Position numbers and translations under genes: made by a program. This document shows positions 25,898 to 35,435 of a stretch of DNA of 39,852 nucleotides, piece after piece. The DNA comes from an uncultured bacterium (GTDB lineage: Bacteria; Cyanobacteriota; Vampirovibrionia; Gastranaerophilales; Gastranaerophilaceae), in contig CADAYE010000010.1 of the NCBI GenBank assembly GCA_902792085.1, positions 1-39,852 of the forward strand. Reading direction: 5' to 3'. Within the stretch, counting starts at the first letter, position 1. The number at the start of each line of letters is the position of its first letter. The notes under the pieces are model-generated. The model ran no database searches. It had not been told where the DNA came from and saw only the letters and a program-made list of their open reading frames with translations.

Positions 25898-26971
25898 ATG
25901 CAAAAAATTAAAAACATAGAATTTTTGAGGGTATTTTTAATAATTACTATTACTTTGTATCATATGAGAATATATTTAAAACGACTTCATATTGATTTTT
26001 TTACAGATATGTATAATATGCTTGACGGAGGTAGAAACGGTGTTGAAGCATTTTTTATAATTTCGGGATTTTTTCTGATTTTTACATTTAAAAATATACC
26101 GACTTTTGATTTTATAAAGAAAAAATATTTTCGTCTGATGCCTACTGCTATGTTTTCTATATTAATATGTGCTGTCGCATGGATACTTAAGATAAACAGT
26201 TTCAAATTTATTCCAAATATTATGATGGGATTACTATTTTCTCATTTCGGGCTCTATTGGTGCAGAGGTGCAAATATAGTTTTGTGGTATGCTTCTGCGT
26301 TATTTTTCGGGCTTATTGTATTTTATTTAATAACAAAATTTGCTAAAGAAAAATATCATATTCCAATATTTGCAATTTTAGGTTTTGGAGGATATCTTTC
26401 ATTATCTATCGTGAATAACGGTTTGTATGATGGGCACAGCGAATACTATCTTGGATTTATACCGGCCTGCACATTAAGGGTATTTGCAGGTCTTGGAGTT
26501 GGCAGTTTTCTGGGAAAAATTTACCAAAAATATAAAGATAGAATTAGAAATTTGAACAATAACAATGCAAAAACATTTTTATTTTCAATTCTTGAACTTT
26601 TTACTTTCGGATTTATAATCTGGTGGTCGTATTTTAAACTTGTAAAAATTGAGAACTCTTTATATGTTGCAGCATTTGTTATTTTATTTGTTTGCTTTTT
26701 ATTTAGACAGGGAATATTGTCAAAATTTACAGACAAAGATATATGGACAAATTTGAGCAAATATACTTATTCTCTATACTGTGTTCATCTGCTTGTTACA
26801 AGAATTTTATCAAAAATGATATTAAATCCGCATAGAGATTTTTTCATTACATATCCGATATTAACTGTTTTATTTACCCTTTCAGTTTCCATAGTCTTTG
26901 GTATAATTACTTATTACATTATAGAAAAACCATGCTATAATTGGTTTGTACACAAAACCAATCAAAAGTAA
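25898..26971 (+). CDS. Acyltransferase 3 (OafA-type) membrane protein
   Basis: The 357-residue protein begins NIEFLRVFLIITITLYH, the typical first membrane helix of acyltransferase-3 proteins with its conserved Arg and His, followed by GVEAFFIISGFFL and about ten hydrophobic segments. These proteins move acyl groups, often acetyl, onto extracytoplasmic sugars. It starts 5 bases after the cytidylyltransferase gene. It is likely to O-acylate the same glycan that carries the phosphonate. The next gene follows after 14 bases, so the operon may continue into it. Confidence 0.85.
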   Translation: MQKIKNIEFLRVFLIITITLYHMRIYLKRLHIDFFTDMYNMLDGGRNGVEAFFIISGFFLIFTFKNIPTFDFIKKKYFRLMPTAMFSILICAVAWILKINSFKFIPNIMMGLLFSHFGLYWCRGANIVLWYASALFFGLIVFYLITKFAKEKYHIPIFAILGFGGYLSLSIVNNGLYDGHSEYYLGFIPACTLRVFAGLGVGSFLGKIYQKYKDRIRNLNNNNAKTFLFSILELFTFGFIIWWSYFKLVKIENSLYVAAFVILFVCFLFRQGILSKFTDKDIWTNLSKYTYSLYCVHLLVTRILSKMILNPHRDFFITYPILTVLFTLSVSIVFGIITYYIIEKPCYNWFVHKTNQK

Positions 26972-26985
26972 TAAGAAGGGATATT

Positions 26986-29900
26986 ATGAAAAAATTTTTG
27001 AAAATAACAGGGCTAATTTTAGGAGTAATTTTAGTTGCATTATATATCAGTTTTCTTTTTGTAGTGCCAAGAGTCGTTGATATTACACAGTATAAAAAAC
27101 AGATAAAACAGATTGTTAAGGAACAGGCAAATCTCGACCTTGATTATAAAAACGAAAAACTCATCACCACTCCGATTTTAGGTGTCGGTTTTAAGGCTGA
27201 TGATGTTACGGTAAAATTACCTGACAAAACAACAATATTTTCTTCAGATAAAATTAAAGCAAGTGTTTCTTTACCGCACCTGTTATTTTTAACAGTAAGA
27301 GTATCGGCAATTGATGTTCAAAATCCATTGATTAATGTTGAGATTTTAAAAAACGGCGAAGAATACAAAATAGTTAAACATATTGAAGATATTCTAAATG
27401 CACGCAAAGAAGCAACATTCGGGCAAAAACCCGTTGTGGAAGAAAAAGAAGGTTTTCAGTTTAATCCTGAGTGGATAAAAATTATTATTCCTAATGTCAG
27501 ATTGCATAATTACAAAGTTTTAGTTACTGATTTGGGTACAAACCATTATCTTGATTTACACGGAGAAGAACTCATTTTTGGTTACTTTGACCGAAAACAT
27601 ATCAGAGTAAGAACAATAGCCGATTTATACAGCGATAAAAATAAAAATGTTTCCATGAACATTGATTTTGATACATTTTTACCTCCGCCGTCTCCTGAAC
27701 TTGATGAGGAAGATGATCCTGCGGAAAAAATTGATATTCCGTTTGTAAACCCTGTTAAAACATACCAAAATTACGATTTAAAAGCGAACATTGACACTAA
27801 AATTAAAATCCGTAAAGCCAAAAAAGGTGGCTTGATTTCATTTGGACATTTTAATGTTGAAGATTTAACATTGAGACTTTCTCATATACAATTACCAAAA
27901 AGTTATTTCAGAATAAAAACATTTGGCTATGATGCCGATATTGACGCCAATATTTACACAACAAAAGACGAAAATATCCAACTTTTGGGCAGAATATTTT
28001 ACTCGAAACACCCGAGTATTGATATGAATATAAAAACAGCGGATATAAAATTCCAAAATCTTTTAGACTTGGGCAAAGCATTTTTGGATTCTCTGCAGAT
28101 TCCTAACGAACTCTATCAATACAAAGCGTCAGGCACTTTGCTTGCTGACTGTTATATAAAAACAAATTTCAGAAAACTAAAATCTAACGGTTTTATTAAT
28201 ATTAAAAACGGTTCTCTTTCTGTAAGAGAGATTAATAAAGTTCTTTCGGATGTAAACCTCAATATCATACTTGATAATAACATCTTAAATATCGTTGATT
28301 CAGGGTTGTTTGTTGAAACTTCACCGGTTAAAATCAGCGGTGCAATAGATGAAAAATCATATACAAATGTGGATATTGAAACAAAAGCAATTCCGCTGTC
28401 AAAACTTTTTAACGCTTTTGCACCTAAAAGCCTCAGAAATTCTTTCAATTTGAAATCAGGCTATTTATCTTCTTCCTTCAATATTAAGGGTAAAATGAAA
28501 GAAGCCGTTGCAAAAGCAAATTTAAAACTGAATAATTTTGATTTTGGAGACAAAAAAAATACCTTTGATATCAAAAACGGAGAATTAAATTCTTCATTTA
28601 ATTACGATTCCAAAACACAGGATTTTAAAGGTAATATCAATAACAGAGATTTCAAATTTGCTTTCCCGAAAACATCGTCAGTTATAACAGTGCCAAAATT
28701 AGGTATAACAATTGCAGATAAAAATATCGTTATTGCAAAAAATGATTTATTATTTAATAACAATTCGGTAATAAAATATTCAGGACAGATAACCGATTAT
28801 GAATTGATGCAAAACATTGATTTTAACGCCAAAGGCTCGGTTGACACATCTGATTTAATCAAATTTATCGGAAATGATTTAAGACCGTATCTTAACGCAA
28901 AAGGCAAATTGCCTGTTGAACTTACGTTTAACGGCGATTTCAGAAAGAAAACTCTTTTTGCGCAGGCTCTTGGAAGTTCCGGTTATTATATTACTCCTGT
29001 CGATTTTGATGAACTTCAGGGCAAAAATACTTCGCTTCAGGCAACAGTTGTGTTTAAACCGAACAGAATAAAAATTAAAGATACCGGTTTGTTTACAAGA
29101 AGTGTTTCAACAGATGCGGAGGGTAATAAACAAGTTACTTTGGGCAAAGTTTTCGACCTTGACGGAACTCTTGAAAACGGTCGCATTAACCTTATGAAAT
29201 TTGATGTGGATAAAGATTTGAGCGGTAAAATATATCTTTTCCCTCGTTCAAAATTTACATTACAAAAATCAAGAATTTTCGCATTCGGCGGAATGATTAA
29301 ACCGCTTATTAGAGGCGATATCAATATAAATAATTTAATTATTCCTGAAATTCAGACTGCGCTTAATAATTTCAATATCAGGATAAGTGGGCGAGAATTA
29401 ACTTTCAATATGAAAGATTTGATGCTGAAAAATTCCGATATCAGTGCGACAGGGAAATATTCACTCGAGCCTCAACAAAATATTGAAATTAATAATTTGA
29501 GAGTAAATTCAAAACTTGTAAATGTTGATGATTTAACATCCGTTTTGGATTCTTTGAACCGTCACATGCCGGCACAAAAAAATACAGCCAAAGCAGGCAC
29601 AGGTGCCAATGCAAATATTCCGGTAGTCATCCCTGACGGGCGAATTGATTTCAGAAAAATTGTTACAGGCAATATTGAATTGACAAACACCGCTGCACAA
29701 ATGATATTAAGACATAACATTTTGAACCTTAATAACCTTGCAACAAACATTTTTAAAGGTCAGGTCAACGGGAAAGTTGATGTTGATTTGATAAAAACAT
29801 TTATAAATGTTGATCTTGCAGGGCAAAATATAAATATTGAAAAAGCATTACTTGATTCGTCTGGAATGAAAGATGCACTGACAGGCACAGCAAGTTTTAC

Positions 29901-30717
29901 CGCAAAACTCGGCATAAACGGTAATGCAAAAACTCAGGCGGAACAGATTAAAGGTATTAACGGCGAAATCAATTTTGAAGCAAAAAACGGGCAATTCGGG
30001 CCGTTTGGCAAATTAGAAAACATGATTTTGGCTGAAAATATCAGAGAATCACAGTTCTTCCAGACTGCTTTGGGCGGAATTATAAATAAAATTTCGACAA
30101 TTGACACCGCACATTTTACAAAACTCAAGGGGCAACTGTTCTTAAAAGACGGAGTTTGCGACATAAAACATATAACTTCGGAAGGGAATGTAATGAATTT
30201 GCATATTTTAGGCAAATTTGATGTTATCAAAAATTATGCTGATATGAAGGTTAGGGTAAAAATTACCTCTATAATTTCAAATCTTTTAGGGCCATTGAAC
30301 GCAATTAACCCTGTAAATTTGGTAAACAGTGCGGCAAGCATGAATGTTGTTACGGCAAAAGCATTTTCGCTTTTCTGTGAAACCGTTCCGGAAAATGAAT
30401 ACAATGTTATGCCTCAATTTTCAAACAAATATGTTGATAATTCGGCAACAAAATTCCAACTTGGAGTAAGAGGTGATGCGGCAAAACCGCTGAAATTAAT
30501 TAAATCATTTAAGTGGCTTGCGACAAAAGCGGAAGTTGAGAATGCGCAAAACTTTGTAGATTCGATTCCTGAGCAGATTGAAGGAAGCACCGCAACAACA
30601 ATTGAAGAGGTAATAGCAGAGCGCAAGGCTTATGAAGAAGCGCAGCAAGCCGCCCTCGAAGCAGAAAAGAAAACAATTAAATACAAACTAAAACATTTGT
30701 TTAAAAAAGAGGATTAA
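26986..30717 (+). CDS. AsmA-family large envelope protein
   Basis: About 1243 residues. One N-terminal membrane anchor (LGVILVALYISFLFVVPRVV) is followed by a long, repetitive beta-rich region typical of AsmA/YhdP/TamB-type proteins. An AsmA-like C-terminal block (ALTGTASFTAKLGINGNA, GINGEINFEAKNGQFG) ends with a Lys/Glu-rich tail. Such proteins form periplasm-spanning beta-groove bridges that carry phospholipids to the outer membrane. I place the start at ATG 26986 because AAGAAGGG lies just upstream. A longer frame from TTG 26941 overlaps the acyltransferase gene and has no signal-like N-terminus. Its presence supports a two-membrane cell. Co-location with lipid and glycan genes fits an envelope-building region. 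Confidence 0.85.
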   Translation: MKKFLKITGLILGVILVALYISFLFVVPRVVDITQYKKQIKQIVKEQANLDLDYKNEKLITTPILGVGFKADDVTVKLPDKTTIFSSDKIKASVSLPHLLFLTVRVSAIDVQNPLINVEILKNGEEYKIVKHIEDILNARKEATFGQKPVVEEKEGFQFNPEWIKIIIPNVRLHNYKVLVTDLGTNHYLDLHGEELIFGYFDRKHIRVRTIADLYSDKNKNVSMNIDFDTFLPPPSPELDEEDDPAEKIDIPFVNPVKTYQNYDLKANIDTKIKIRKAKKGGLISFGHFNVEDLTLRLSHIQLPKSYFRIKTFGYDADIDANIYTTKDENIQLLGRIFYSKHPSIDMNIKTADIKFQNLLDLGKAFLDSLQIPNELYQYKASGTLLADCYIKTNFRKLKSNGFINIKNGSLSVREINKVLSDVNLNIILDNNILNIVDSGLFVETSPVKISGAIDEKSYTNVDIETKAIPLSKLFNAFAPKSLRNSFNLKSGYLSSSFNIKGKMKEAVAKANLKLNNFDFGDKKNTFDIKNGELNSSFNYDSKTQDFKGNINNRDFKFAFPKTSSVITVPKLGITIADKNIVIAKNDLLFNNNSVIKYSGQITDYELMQNIDFNAKGSVDTSDLIKFIGNDLRPYLNAKGKLPVELTFNGDFRKKTLFAQALGSSGYYITPVDFDELQGKNTSLQATVVFKPNRIKIKDTGLFTRSVSTDAEGNKQVTLGKVFDLDGTLENGRINLMKFDVDKDLSGKIYLFPRSKFTLQKSRIFAFGGMIKPLIRGDININNLIIPEIQTALNNFNIRISGRELTFNMKDLMLKNSDISATGKYSLEPQQNIEINNLRVNSKLVNVDDLTSVLDSLNRHMPAQKNTAKAGTGANANIPVVIPDGRIDFRKIVTGNIELTNTAAQMILRHNILNLNNLATNIFKGQVNGKVDVDLIKTFINVDLAGQNINIEKALLDSSGMKDALTGTASFTAKLGINGNAKTQAEQIKGINGEINFEAKNGQFGPFGKLENMILAENIRESQFFQTALGGIINKISTIDTAHFTKLKGQLFLKDGVCDIKHITSEGNVMNLHILGKFDVIKNYADMKVRVKITSIISNLLGPLNAINPVNLVNSAASMNVVTAKAFSLFCETVPENEYNVMPQFSNKYVDNSATKFQLGVRGDAAKPLKLIKSFKWLATKAEVENAQNFVDSIPEQIEGSTATTIEEVIAERKAYEEAQQAALEAEKKTIKYKLKHLFKKED

Positions 30718-30750
30718 GCACAAATTTCGTCAATGGCAGTAACAAATATG

Positions 30751-30775
30751 TGATATAATTGTGTCAGACTGGAGG
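30751..30775 (+). promoter_or_regulatory. Extended -10 promoter and ribosome site of the restriction-modification operon
   Basis: TGATATAAT (30751-30759) is an extended -10 element. GGAGG at 30771-30775 lies 11 bases before the methyltransferase ATG at 30787. No good -35 is present, as often with extended -10 promoters. It gives the islet its own transcription start, separate from the AsmA gene. Confidence 0.55.
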
Positions 30776-30786
30776 AATAATATCAA

Positions 30787-32376
30787 ATGCTAAATATGAC
30801 AAATGAACAATTGAATATATTTGATGTTATAACTTCTGAAAATTATAACAGTAAGTTGCAGTATTATACATTAGACATTTATATAAATGATATTAAATCA
30901 AAAGGATTGGACGAAACTTGGAATAGCATTTGCCAATTCATAAAAAATAATCCGAATAATCTTCCTGAAATATTATCCGTTGAAAATTTGGGTGAATTAT
31001 ATGAAATAGGACTTTCTACCGACGATAAAATTTCTAAAAAGAATAGCGGACAATATTATACTCCTGAAGATGTAGCAAGAGTTATGTCCGAATGGCTATC
31101 CCAAACCGAAGGGGATAATATATGTGATGTCGGCTGCGGAACAGGAAACCTTATCTTATCCTATTTAGATTTTATTGGTATTGAAAAGGCAAAAGACCTT
31201 ATTTCAAATGGGAATATTTATTTATATGACAATGACAAAACGGCTCTTAATATATGCAAAACCGCTATTGGCATGAAATACGGTTTTGATATAATTTCAA
31301 AATTAAATATTATTTTATGCGATTTTTTAGATAAGTCAGTGACATTACCTCAAAATAGCAAAGTAATATCTAATCCGCCTTATGCAAAAATAAAACAAAT
31401 TTCGGATAAATGGGAAAGTTCCTCGGTTATAAAAGATACTATGGAATACTATGCATCTTTTATGGCTAAAATATTTAAACAATGCAAAAGTGCTGTTACA
31501 ATATCCCCATTTAGTTTCATATCCGGCGGTAAATTTTATTCTTTAAGACAAATAATGAGTGAATATTGCGGATTTGTGGTATCTTTTGATAATGTCCCCG
31601 GAAATATTTTTAACGGCAGAAAGCACGGAATATTTAATTCCAATACCTCAAATTCAGTCAGAGCAGCAATTACGGTATTACAAAAAAATAATAACAAAGG
31701 CTTTCAGTTTTCACCACTGATTAGGTTTAAACAAACAGAACGAAAAAATTTACTCACATGCTCTACATTAGAAAACTTCATAAATCCGACCATTCAAATT
31801 GTCGACAAAAATAATTCGATGTTTTTTAAATGTCATAAAGAATTAAACGAAATTTTTGGGAAATGGAAAAAATTAAGTAACGGGAAAATATTATCAGACT
31901 ATATAAAATCGAATGGCAAATATGTTATATCAATGCCAAATACTTGCAGATATTACACAACTGCTTCTGATAAAAAAATGAATCGAAGCGGTCAAATTAC
32001 ATTAAATTTTGAAGATAAAAAAATATTTAATTTTATTTATTGCCTTATAAATTCATCTTTTGCCTATTGGCATTGGAGAATTTATGACGGTGGTATTACA
32101 TATCCCAAAAATCTTTTATTATGTATGCCCGTATTTTTTGATCTTTTAACAGAAGAAGATTATATTTTCTTTGACAATATCACAAATGAAATGATTCTCA
32201 ATGCGAAAAAATTCATAATCAAAAAAAATAATGTGGGCACGCAGGAAAATATCAAATTCCCACGACAGTATAGGGATAAAATCAATAAAAGAATATTTAA
32301 AATATTAAATATAAATGAGGATGAGAAAATATTGGATTTAGTACATTCAAACATGGCTTTGGAGGTGAATGTATGA
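30787..32376 (+). CDS. Type II N6-adenine DNA methyltransferase
   Basis: The 529-residue protein has methyltransferase motif I as ICDVGCGTGNL near residue 113 and catalytic motif IV as SNPPYAK (Asn196-Tyr199). An SGQYYTP motif lies just upstream of motif I. Motif X near the N-terminus, motif I before IV and a long C-terminal target-recognition region indicate the gamma class of N6-adenine enzymes (TaqI/HincII/AccI-like architecture). It should protect host DNA from the nuclease encoded next to it. The end overlaps the nuclease start by 4 bases (ATGA). The recognition site cannot be read from the sequence. Confidence 0.9.
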   Translation: MLNMTNEQLNIFDVITSENYNSKLQYYTLDIYINDIKSKGLDETWNSICQFIKNNPNNLPEILSVENLGELYEIGLSTDDKISKKNSGQYYTPEDVARVMSEWLSQTEGDNICDVGCGTGNLILSYLDFIGIEKAKDLISNGNIYLYDNDKTALNICKTAIGMKYGFDIISKLNIILCDFLDKSVTLPQNSKVISNPPYAKIKQISDKWESSSVIKDTMEYYASFMAKIFKQCKSAVTISPFSFISGGKFYSLRQIMSEYCGFVVSFDNVPGNIFNGRKHGIFNSNTSNSVRAAITVLQKNNNKGFQFSPLIRFKQTERKNLLTCSTLENFINPTIQIVDKNNSMFFKCHKELNEIFGKWKKLSNGKILSDYIKSNGKYVISMPNTCRYYTTASDKKMNRSGQITLNFEDKKIFNFIYCLINSSFAYWHWRIYDGGITYPKNLLLCMPVFFDLLTEEDYIFFDNITNEMILNAKKFIIKKNNVGTQENIKFPRQYRDKINKRIFKILNINEDEKILDLVHSNMALEVNV

Positions 32377-33482
32377 TTCCTTTAAGTAAATTACAAAAAG
32401 AAATAATGGAAGAATTTTATTCTATAACTCCAACTAAAGTAATTTTTGATAAAAAAGAGCGCTCTAAATTATGGAAAATGGCTACATCTAAAAAAGTTAT
32501 TGATATAAAAAATATTGAATCTAAATGCCCTGCCCTTGCTCATCAAATTTTAAAAAGTTATAAAAACGGAAACAATATTCAATCTGCAGTTTTTAGTGAA
32601 TGTGTTTATGCTCAAACTTTCGCAAATATGCTTGACTTAAAAGAGTTTGTAAATTGTGCCACGAATGATTCTTTTTTACCTGACGAAATTTTAAGTTTAC
32701 TAAAATCCTATTATTTATTCCCAAGATATGCTTATTCAAATAACAACAAAAGTCGAATTTTAATTCAGGCAGGCGGTTGTAACGGAATTGACAGTGCTTT
32801 GATTACGGTATTAGATTTAAACATTTATACGATTGAATTTAAAGAACCGGGGGCAAAAACAAGCGAGCCTGATTTACCAAAATATAGGGAAGATGGGAAT
32901 TTAATAATTACAAAAGATTTTTTGCAAAAATATCCTCAGTTTAAGGAAATGTTAAAAGAACAGGTCGGGCTGAATTTCTTTGATGCTATGGGTAATAATG
33001 TCCACAATTTCACTAAAGAAAGTATTGATATTGCAATATCGCATAATTACACTAAAAAATACGCAGATGTAATTTGTACCGAAGATAAAAACGGATATTT
33101 GGTAATGCTTCCTGCAAATCAAATATCTCTTTGGGCTGATATAGAAGGAGAAATACGACCTGCAGGAAGAAATCATTATAAAGTCTGGACACCTGTTGCA
33201 CTTAAGAATTTTCTAAAAGAAATGGGGGCAATATTTGACAATGACAAAGTTACAATCCCTATTAATAATTTAGCAACAAGAAAGGAACGAGGGGGAAACG
33301 GAAAAATATCAGGCTATAAAATTAATCCGTTATTTTTTGTATATCTCAAAAATTGTTCAAAAAAAGACAATTTAATTACATTTGACATTAAAAATGTAGA
33401 ACAACTTAATCCGACTATTGCAGGAAAAATGTTTTTTAAGAATTTAAAATATAAAGAAACCCAAAAATATTATTTTCCTTAA
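32373..33482 (+). CDS. Putative type II restriction endonuclease (PD-(D/E)XK)
   Basis: The 369-residue protein carries a plausible PD-(D/E)XK active site: Asp140 in NGIDSALIT and Glu155-Phe-Lys157 in IEFKEPG, with beta-strand-like residues around both. Its coupling to a type II methyltransferase by an ATGA overlap strongly supports the assignment. I cannot place it in a named restriction family with confidence. It ends 1 base before the stop of the convergent minus-strand gene. No separate controller (C) protein gene is present, so methyltransferase-first gene order and translational coupling may provide timing. Confidence 0.8.
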   Translation: MIPLSKLQKEIMEEFYSITPTKVIFDKKERSKLWKMATSKKVIDIKNIESKCPALAHQILKSYKNGNNIQSAVFSECVYAQTFANMLDLKEFVNCATNDSFLPDEILSLLKSYYLFPRYAYSNNNKSRILIQAGGCNGIDSALITVLDLNIYTIEFKEPGAKTSEPDLPKYREDGNLIITKDFLQKYPQFKEMLKEQVGLNFFDAMGNNVHNFTKESIDIAISHNYTKKYADVICTEDKNGYLVMLPANQISLWADIEGEIRPAGRNHYKVWTPVALKNFLKEMGAIFDNDKVTIPINNLATRKERGGNGKISGYKINPLFFVYLKNCSKKDNLITFDIKNVEQLNPTIAGKMFFKNLKYKETQKYYFP

Positions 33483-33483
33483 C

Positions 33484-34116
33484 CTATTTCGCGACTTTTA
33501 AAATTTCCATAATAGCAATGTAGTGTGCGACTGCACCTGCGATTACGAAAAGATGCCAAATGCTGTGCATAAATTTCTTTTTTAATAAATAAAAAACACA
33601 TCCGACAGAATAACCGAGTCCGCCGCCTAAAAGCCACCAAAAAGCACTATGGCTTGTGTTGTTCCAAATTGAATATGCCAAAAATAGCGACAACCAACCC
33701 ATTACAAGATACAAACCTGTAGAAAGATATTTAAATTTTAAAGTTAAACAGGAATAAATAATCCCCGTTATCGCAAGGTACCATGTCATTGCAAGCAGAG
33801 CAACCGATAACGGAAACGGAACAACCAGAAGCAATATTGGGGTGTAAGTACCTGCAATCAGCATAAATATTGCGCTATGGTCAATTTTTTGAAAAACCTT
33901 TTTTGCGGTCTGATTTACCATCGCATGATATAGTGCCGAAGACTGAAACAAAATAAATAATGTTGCCCCGAATATTGCCGTTGAAGCAACCTCTATTGCG
34001 TTATGCGAACTTACAGCAAGCATAACTATTGCATAGATAGAAAATAATGCCCCGATAGAATGTGTAAAGGCATTGGCAAATTCTTCCGCAGGTGTATATT
34101 TTGCTTCTTCTTTCAT
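33484..34116 (-). CDS. trhA: TrhA / hemolysin III-family (PAQR) membrane protein
   Basis: The 210-residue protein has seven predicted membrane helices and the conserved pattern of the hemolysin III/PAQR/CREST group: EEFANAFTH near the N-terminus, SSALYHA, KIDHSAIF and a final HSIWHLFVIAGAVAHY. The histidines with Ser and Asp form the presumed zinc site. Members are linked to membrane homeostasis, and the superfamily includes ceramidases, so a lipid hydrolase activity is possible. Its true function in bacteria is unsettled. It reads towards the restriction operon. No clear ribosome site precedes its ATG. It is on the opposite strand from the serine operon. Confidence 0.88.
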   Translation of the reverse strand: MKEEAKYTPAEEFANAFTHSIGALFSIYAIVMLAVSSHNAIEVASTAIFGATLFILFQSSALYHAMVNQTAKKVFQKIDHSAIFMLIAGTYTPILLLVVPFPLSVALLAMTWYLAITGIIYSCLTLKFKYLSTGLYLVMGWLSLFLAYSIWNNTSHSAFWWLLGGGLGYSVGCVFYLLKKKFMHSIWHLFVIAGAVAHYIAIMEILKVAK

Positions 34117-34168
34117 AAATTGAAGTTTATCATGGATTAAAGGATATTACAATTATTTATTATTTTTA

Positions 34169-34197
34169 TTGAATGTCCACGCAAAGCATGGTAAAAT
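34169..34197 (+). promoter_or_regulatory. Promoter of the serine biosynthesis operon
   Basis: TTGAAT (34169-34174), a 17-bp spacer and TAAAAT (34192-34197) form a near-consensus sigma-70 promoter. The AGGGGAG ribosome site (34220-34226) is 8 bases before the ATG at 34235. The gap between this and the divergent membrane-protein gene is 118 bases. Confidence 0.7.
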
Positions 34198-34234
34198 AAG
34201 CGCAGAGTTTTAGTTTAAAAGGGGAGATGTGTAA

Positions 34235-35386
34235 ATGAAAGATAAAACTTTTTTAATGATACCGGGACCAACACCTGTACCGGAAAGCGTAATGTTAGAG
34301 ATTGCAAAACACCCGATAGGGCACAGAAGCAGCGAATTCTCAAAAATATTGGAAAGAGTTTACGCAAATTTAAAATATGTTTTCCAAACAAAAAATGATG
34401 TATTTGTTTATACATCATCAGGAACAGGTGCAATGTGTGCTGCGTTAGAAAACCTTATAAATGAAGGGGACAAAGTTTTATCATTAGTTTTGGGCAACTT
34501 TGGCAACCGCTGGGCAAAGATAGCCCAAAGCCGCGGGGCAGATGTTGAAAAAATAGAAGTTGAAACAGGGGAAGTTATTGACCCTGAAGTTTTGCGCGCA
34601 CGCTTGGCGCAGGATGTTAATAAAGAAATTAAAATCGTTACTTTAACTCATAGCGAAACTTCAACAGGTGCAGCAAACGATATTAAAACACTTTGTTCAA
34701 TCATAAGAGAACATGGTGCATTGTCGGTTGTTGACGGTGTTACATCCGTTTGCGCTATGGAATGTAAACCTGATGAGTGGGGTATTGATGTTTTGGTTTC
34801 GGGTTCTCAAAAAGGATTTATGATTCCGCCGGGACTTGCTTTTTTGGTAGCGAATGAAAGAGCATGGAAAGTTTACGAACAATGCAAACACCCGTCATTC
34901 TATTGGGATTGGGCTGCATACAGAAAATCTACACAGGCAAACTCAACACCATTCACTCCTGCGGTAAATCTTTTTGTAGGATTGGATAAAGCACTTGAAA
35001 TGATTAAAGAGGAAGGGATTGAAAATATGAATGCCCGTCATGCCCGTCATTGCACGGCTTTAAGAAGCGCAATCAGAGCAATCGGGTTAGAACTTGTTGT
35101 AAAAGATGATAAGAATGCAAGTCATTCAATTACTTCAATTTATCCGCCTGAAGGCATTAGTGTTCCTGATATTCGTTCAACAATTACAAAAGATTTTGAT
35201 ATAGTTGTTGCAAACGGTCAAAACGCATTGAAAGACAAAATTTTCAGAATGGGAACATTAGGTTTTGTCTGTGACAGAGATTTAATCTCTGCAGTCGGCG
35301 CATTAGAAGCAACATTGTACAAATTAGGCTACAAATTTGAGCTTGGCGCAGGTGTTGCAACAGTAATCAAAGAATTAGCAAAATAG
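34235..35386 (+). CDS. Class-V aminotransferase, predicted phosphoserine (or alanine-glyoxylate) aminotransferase
   Basis: The 383-residue PLP enzyme has the class-V motifs IPGPTPVP, HRSSEF, YTSSGTGAM, HSETSTGA, SVVDGVTSV and SGSQKGFMIPPG, the last with the PLP-binding lysine. By homology it belongs to the alanine-glyoxylate/serine-pyruvate group. Directly upstream of serA, and with serB after it, it probably supplies the transamination of 3-phosphohydroxypyruvate in place of SerC. As I recall, cyanobacteria use a similar enzyme for this step. A pure glyoxylate role cannot be excluded. A small hairpin (TAGACT 35384-35389 with AGTCTA 35407-35412) lies between it and serA. Confidence 0.85.
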   Translation: MKDKTFLMIPGPTPVPESVMLEIAKHPIGHRSSEFSKILERVYANLKYVFQTKNDVFVYTSSGTGAMCAALENLINEGDKVLSLVLGNFGNRWAKIAQSRGADVEKIEVETGEVIDPEVLRARLAQDVNKEIKIVTLTHSETSTGAANDIKTLCSIIREHGALSVVDGVTSVCAMECKPDEWGIDVLVSGSQKGFMIPPGLAFLVANERAWKVYEQCKHPSFYWDWAAYRKSTQANSTPFTPAVNLFVGLDKALEMIKEEGIENMNARHARHCTALRSAIRAIGLELVVKDDKNASHSITSIYPPEGISVPDIRSTITKDFDIVVANGQNALKDKIFRMGTLGFVCDRDLISAVGALEATLYKLGYKFELGAGVATVIKELAK

Positions 35387-35435
35387 ACTTACAGGTTGGG
35401 CATACCAGTCTAACAACTCGCAAAAAGGAGAAAAA

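Noticed and set aside
26941..26985. Longer start (TTG 26941) for the AsmA-like protein
   Set aside because: It lies inside the acyltransferase gene and adds a polar extension before the membrane anchor; ATG 26986 has AAGAAGGG upstream.
30721..30765. Operator for a controller protein upstream of the methyltransferase
   Set aside because: The imperfect pair CACAAATT / AATTGTG flanks the -10 region, but no C-protein gene is present and such AT-rich pairs are expected by chance.
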